Below, one piece after another: positions 61,464 to 64,000 of a stretch of 64,000 nt of DNA; the stretch's first letter is position 1; each line of letters starts with the position of its first letter. The position numbers and the translations under genes were made by a program. Source of the stretch: CBDCWA01 sp965223255 (GTDB lineage: Bacteria; Pseudomonadota; Alphaproteobacteria; Rhizobiales; Hyphomicrobiaceae); assembly GCA_965223255.1 (NCBI GenBank), contig CBDCWA010000003.1, positions 868,001-932,000 of the forward strand, in the 5' to 3' direction. The notes below the pieces were generated by a model. The model ran no database searches. It was given only the letters and a program-made list of their open reading frames with translations, and was not told the DNA's origin.

Positions 61464-62257
61464 TGCCCTCTCCATCTTTATCGGAGCAGCTCTTTGACGC
61501 CCAAACAACCTGGAGCTTCCCTGTTTATCGAGGTCGTCGCCTAAAGCCTGGCATAATCGCATTTCGGCATTTTTATTATTCCCGGCCTCCGTGAGCTCCA
61601 ATCGTCCAGCTGACGGATCGGCAGAAACCAGCACCAGAAATGCCATCTATGAAGGACTGAAAAAACGCGAAACCGCTTCAAAACTATCCACACTTGGATC
61701 GCCGCTTGATGCCATCGGTGGATAACGAAGAAACGACCGAACGCCCCAAAAACAGTTTTACGTTGGAGGCGCTCCCTCACGCGGACACTAGATGATTCGA
61801 GTGGTTTCGCTAATAGATTCAGTTAACTAGAAACTAACGCCCGCAAACTAGCCCGCAGACGTGTCATCATCGCAACATCGTCAGGCGGTCAAATTAACCA
61901 ATTTTGGTCCACAAATTATGCACATAGTTACCCACAATTGGTAAAATCTAGTGCCGATCACAGATCCGTCACACAACATCTAGTTGCATTGCGGAAATTC
62001 GACCGATAACCACCCCGCCTCATCGCTCAGGCCATAACATTTGCCCGCACTAAATATCTGAACACTGTTAGATCGTCTCTCAATTGAACCGGCACCGTCG
62101 CAGCGTCGGCTCTGGCAACTGCCTCGATCGCCCCGCTTGCGTGAAAATTGCTCGATTTGCACCGCAATCGACCGTTATTTTGATGTGTTAGACGAAAGCC
62201 CTGAGATATACTTAACCTGAAATTGGCATTGAATATTTGTGTGAGCATAGTTTCGTG
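61464..62257. other. Long intergenic region with DnaA-box-like and CtrA-like motifs
   Basis: No gene is convincing in about 790 bases. Within 61680-61940 there are four 9-mers close to the DnaA box: CTATCCACA (61684-61692), TTATCCACC on the minus strand (61717-61725), TTATGCACA (61916-61924, fits TTWTNCACA) and TTACCCACA (61928-61936). TTAA-N7-CTAA (61823-61837) is one base off a CtrA site. An inverted pair ACCAATT/AATTGGT (61897-61903 and 61936-61942) frames an A+T-rich stretch. It may be a regulatory region or chance; no standard origin-flanking genes are present. Confidence 0.4.
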
Positions 62258-63157
62258 ATGCGTTTCTTGATTATCCCGGCCCTCGTTTTGATGCTTGTGG
62301 CGCCGCACTATTGGTACGGCCCCACCACGCCTGACCCTCGCTTAATCACAGCTGCCGAACTGCTCAAATCCGACATCCAAAATCAAGCTGACGCCCATAC
62401 ACCATCTGGCCATGCACCATGGTCAACCGCTCCGCCCAATACCCTGTCTTTCCATTCTGTCGCGACAGCGACGCTCTCCATTGCAGACCAACCTCCAACC
62501 ACGTCCATGCTCGATCGCGAGCAGATTTTGAAATGGGAGCAAGATCGCCCCACTAGCAACATCGTGCACCACACAAGCCGCCCCTTTGCGCAATCAGTCG
62601 TTGGCAAAGCAGCACTGGCCCGCCATTTGCAGCGCAGCCTGAAAGCGGCGCATTGCTATCGCGCCAAGATCGATGGCGATTGGGGGCCCGCTTCAAAGCG
62701 GGCGATGCGCCAGTTCATGAACACGATCAACGCTACACTACCTGTCTCAGAACCCACCGAGGTATTGCTGCGTCTAATCACCATTCATCCACACCAGTCC
62801 TGCCGCACAAGGACCATAGTTGCCAAGCGCAAACACCCAAATGTTGATAACAAAAAACGACCCGGCACGGGTGTGCGTGCAGCTGTCATCACGCCCCCGA
62901 CAACGCTCGCGACTGCCACACGACAAGGCACACACAACCGCAGTCTGTTAGCCGGGCGGATGTCATTGGGCGCACCACTAAGTGCCGCCAAGCCCCGCAC
63001 GTCAAACGCGCCAAGAGTTATCGTTTATCCGGCCGCCAAAACGCGCGTCAAAAAAGTCAAAACGATACGCAAGAAGCGCCCGCGCCGGATCAATCGCCGC
63101 CGCGCCAGATCTGTCTACCAGACCGACTGGGCGCGTCAGGCATTTGGCGAAAATTAA
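62258..63157 (+). CDS. Secreted/anchored peptidoglycan-binding-like protein with very basic C-terminus
   Basis: From the ATG at 62258 the product is 299 residues. A signal or anchor segment (about 1-20) is followed by a low-complexity Thr/Pro/His region. A single peptidoglycan-binding-1-like repeat at about 115-180 reads LARHLQRSLKAAHCYRAKIDG, DWGPASKRAMRQFMNTI and LLRLITIH. The last 50 residues are very rich in Arg and Lys (KTRVKKVKTIRKKRPRRINR in part), which could bind anionic wall polymers or nucleic acid. It converges on cutA with a four-base overlap of stops. Confidence 0.7.
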   Translation: MRFLIIPALVLMLVAPHYWYGPTTPDPRLITAAELLKSDIQNQADAHTPSGHAPWSTAPPNTLSFHSVATATLSIADQPPTTSMLDREQILKWEQDRPTSNIVHHTSRPFAQSVVGKAALARHLQRSLKAAHCYRAKIDGDWGPASKRAMRQFMNTINATLPVSEPTEVLLRLITIHPHQSCRTRTIVAKRKHPNVDNKKRPGTGVRAAVITPPTTLATATRQGTHNRSLLAGRMSLGAPLSAAKPRTSNAPRVIVYPAAKTRVKKVKTIRKKRPRRINRRRARSVYQTDWARQAFGEN

Positions 63158-63507
63158 TTGGACTTGGCGTCGCGCCCATCGCCACGCGTTTGCATTCTAA
63201 GCCAGTCAAGAAACCCTACACCCCCGCCTGTCACCGGCAGTATCAAGATTGCAGGTGTGTCGTAAGGATGACTCTCTTCAACTGCGTGCACCACCTGATC
63301 AGCCAGACTGGCACGCGTCTTAAACAGACCAACCACTTCCTTGTCCTCGCAAACCTTGCCCTGCCAAACGTAAACAGAATGCATCACGGGCAAAATGTTA
63401 ACGCAGGCGACCAGCTGATCTTCAACCAGTTTACGCGCCGCCGCTTGCGCAACTTCTGAACTAGGATAGGTTGCATAGATGAGAACCGCTCCAGTATCGT
63501 CGGACAT
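63154..63507 (-). CDS. cutA: CutA1 divalent-ion tolerance family protein
   Basis: CutA1 proteins are small trimeric proteins linked to copper tolerance; the molecular role is unclear. The 117-residue protein shows YATYPSSEVAQAAARKLV, QLVACVNILPVMHSVYVWQGK, GLFKTRASLADQVV and SHPYDTPAILILPVTGG, all family-typical. The ATG at 63507 is preferred to the in-frame TTG six codons earlier. It is divergent from NAD kinase. Confidence 0.94.
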   Translation of the reverse strand: MSDDTGAVLIYATYPSSEVAQAAARKLVEDQLVACVNILPVMHSVYVWQGKVCEDKEVVGLFKTRASLADQVVHAVEESHPYDTPAILILPVTGGGVGFLDWLRMQTRGDGRDAKSN

Positions 63508-63591
63508 CGTGACATTTCCAGACAAATTGGCACCCGCTGCCGATCAACGGCCTCCCGAACGCGACTGAGCCCCAATGCACCAGCAGGTGAA

Positions 63592-64000
63592 ATGACCAAA
63601 CCCAAAACAAACTACGAGAAAATCTGCTTTGTGGCGAGCGAGGCGTCGGAAGCTCAGACCGCCCTGGAAAACCTGAGCCGCGTTTATGGTCAGGTCGAGG
63701 CGCATAAAGCCGACGTTATTGTTGCTCTCGGCGGCGATGGCCTTATGCTCCAAACGTTGCATCAACACATGCACGACAATATTCCGATATTTGGTATGAA
63801 CCGGGGCTCGGTGGGCTTCCTCATGAACGAATATCGTGAAGACGATTTGCAGGCCCGCCTGGACGCCGCCGAACTCGCCCGCATCCACCCTTTGTCGATG
63901 ACGGCGACCGACAGCGAGGGCCAAATCCATAATCAGCTTGCGATCAACGATGTTTATCTTTTCCGCCAGACCTATCAGGCTGCCAAGCTTGAAATCAGCG
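63592..64000 (+). CDS. nadK: NAD kinase, N-terminal part, cut by the window edge
   Basis: NadK phosphorylates NAD to NADP. The frame from the ATG at 63592 runs off the window after 136 codons. It shows IVALGGDGLMLQTLHQHM with the catalytic GGDG, then IFGMNRGSVGFLMNEY, and AINDVYLFR, the expected motifs in order. AGGTG lies just before the start. Only the N-terminal half is present; the rest lies outside. Confidence 0.95.
   Translation, partial: MTKPKTNYEKICFVASEASEAQTALENLSRVYGQVEAHKADVIVALGGDGLMLQTLHQHMHDNIPIFGMNRGSVGFLMNEYREDDLQARLDAAELARIHPLSMTATDSEGQIHNQLAINDVYLFRQTYQAAKLEIS

Noticed and set aside
61541..61780. 79-codon minus-strand frame upstream of the four-TM gene
   Set aside because: It is a Trp/Arg/Phe-rich sequence without structure logic and overlaps the likely leader.
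1..64000. CRISPR array, rRNA, tRNA or complete insertion sequence
   Set aside because: I scanned for regularly spaced repeats, T-loop sequences, rRNA-like stretches and transposase frames and saw none.

Overview
The window looks like chromosomal core genome of an alphaproteobacterium with moderately high G+C. The evidence is the gene set: DUF6456, DUF1491 and MucR family proteins, a free-standing DnaA domain IV-like protein, a class I PHA synthase, a short Coq7, and the gene orders fabD-fabG-acpP-fabF-mltG-yicC-gmk, rpsF-rpsR-DUF2232-rplI...dnaB-alr-radA-cvpA-purF and aminotransferase-hom-glpX. Two exact TTAA-N7-TTAA sites (CtrA-type) fit the same class. I cannot name a genus. I see no tRNA, rRNA, CRISPR array, intact insertion sequence or prophage.

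Layout. 1-4.8 kb: a truncated zinc alcohol dehydrogenase, a membrane-anchored FGE-fold protein without the catalytic cysteines, a small two-TM protein, the ubiquinone hydroxylase Coq7 and leucyl aminopeptidase PepA. 5.3-13.8 kb: the envelope-biogenesis block lptF-lptG-lptD-surA-pdxA-rsmA, in which LptFG extracts LPS, LptD inserts it and SurA is the expected chaperone for LptD. 13.8-17.0 kb (minus): an ABC transporter operon with DUF3299 and DUF1007 periplasmic partners, probably metal related. 17.1-23.9 kb (minus): fatty-acid synthesis (fabD, fabG, acpP, fabF), mltG, yicC and gmk. 24.2-35.1 kb (plus): ribosomal proteins S6, S18 and L9, DUF2232, cyclopropane synthase, dnaB, alr, radA, cvpA and purF.

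35.2-38.7 kb: a small protein with a cysteine-peptidase-like residue pattern behind a perfect CtrA-type site, then a complete EF-P lysylation set (efp, epmA, epmB). 38.7-43.0 kb (minus): isochorismatase-like hydrolase, glpX, hom and a PLP aminotransferase. 43.4-48.6 kb: phaC, a GT87-type membrane glycosyltransferase, a MetY-type sulfhydrylase and ycgN. 48.7-53.9 kb: penicillin-binding protein 1A with a DUF1214/DUF1254 pair, a short protein under a second perfect CtrA-type site, DUF1491 and a peptidoglycan-binding-like protein. 54.0-57.0 kb: SufE followed by a cluster of small putative DNA-binding regulators (DUF6456, DnaA-IV-like, MucR) and a short conserved-looking protein. 57.5-64 kb: msrB, oligopeptidase B, a four-TM protein with a primase-tail-like C-terminal domain, a long intergenic region with DnaA-box-like motifs, a basic peptidoglycan-binding-like protein, cutA and the start of NAD kinase.

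Most of the window is conventional. The parts I would look at again are the 60.2-62.2 kb membrane/primase-like gene with its upstream motif cluster, the two CtrA-type boxes in front of uncharacterised small genes, the DUF3299/DUF1007 ABC operon, the 54.6-57.1 kb regulator cluster, and several structured intergenic elements, notably at 10.2 kb and 26.8-27.0 kb.
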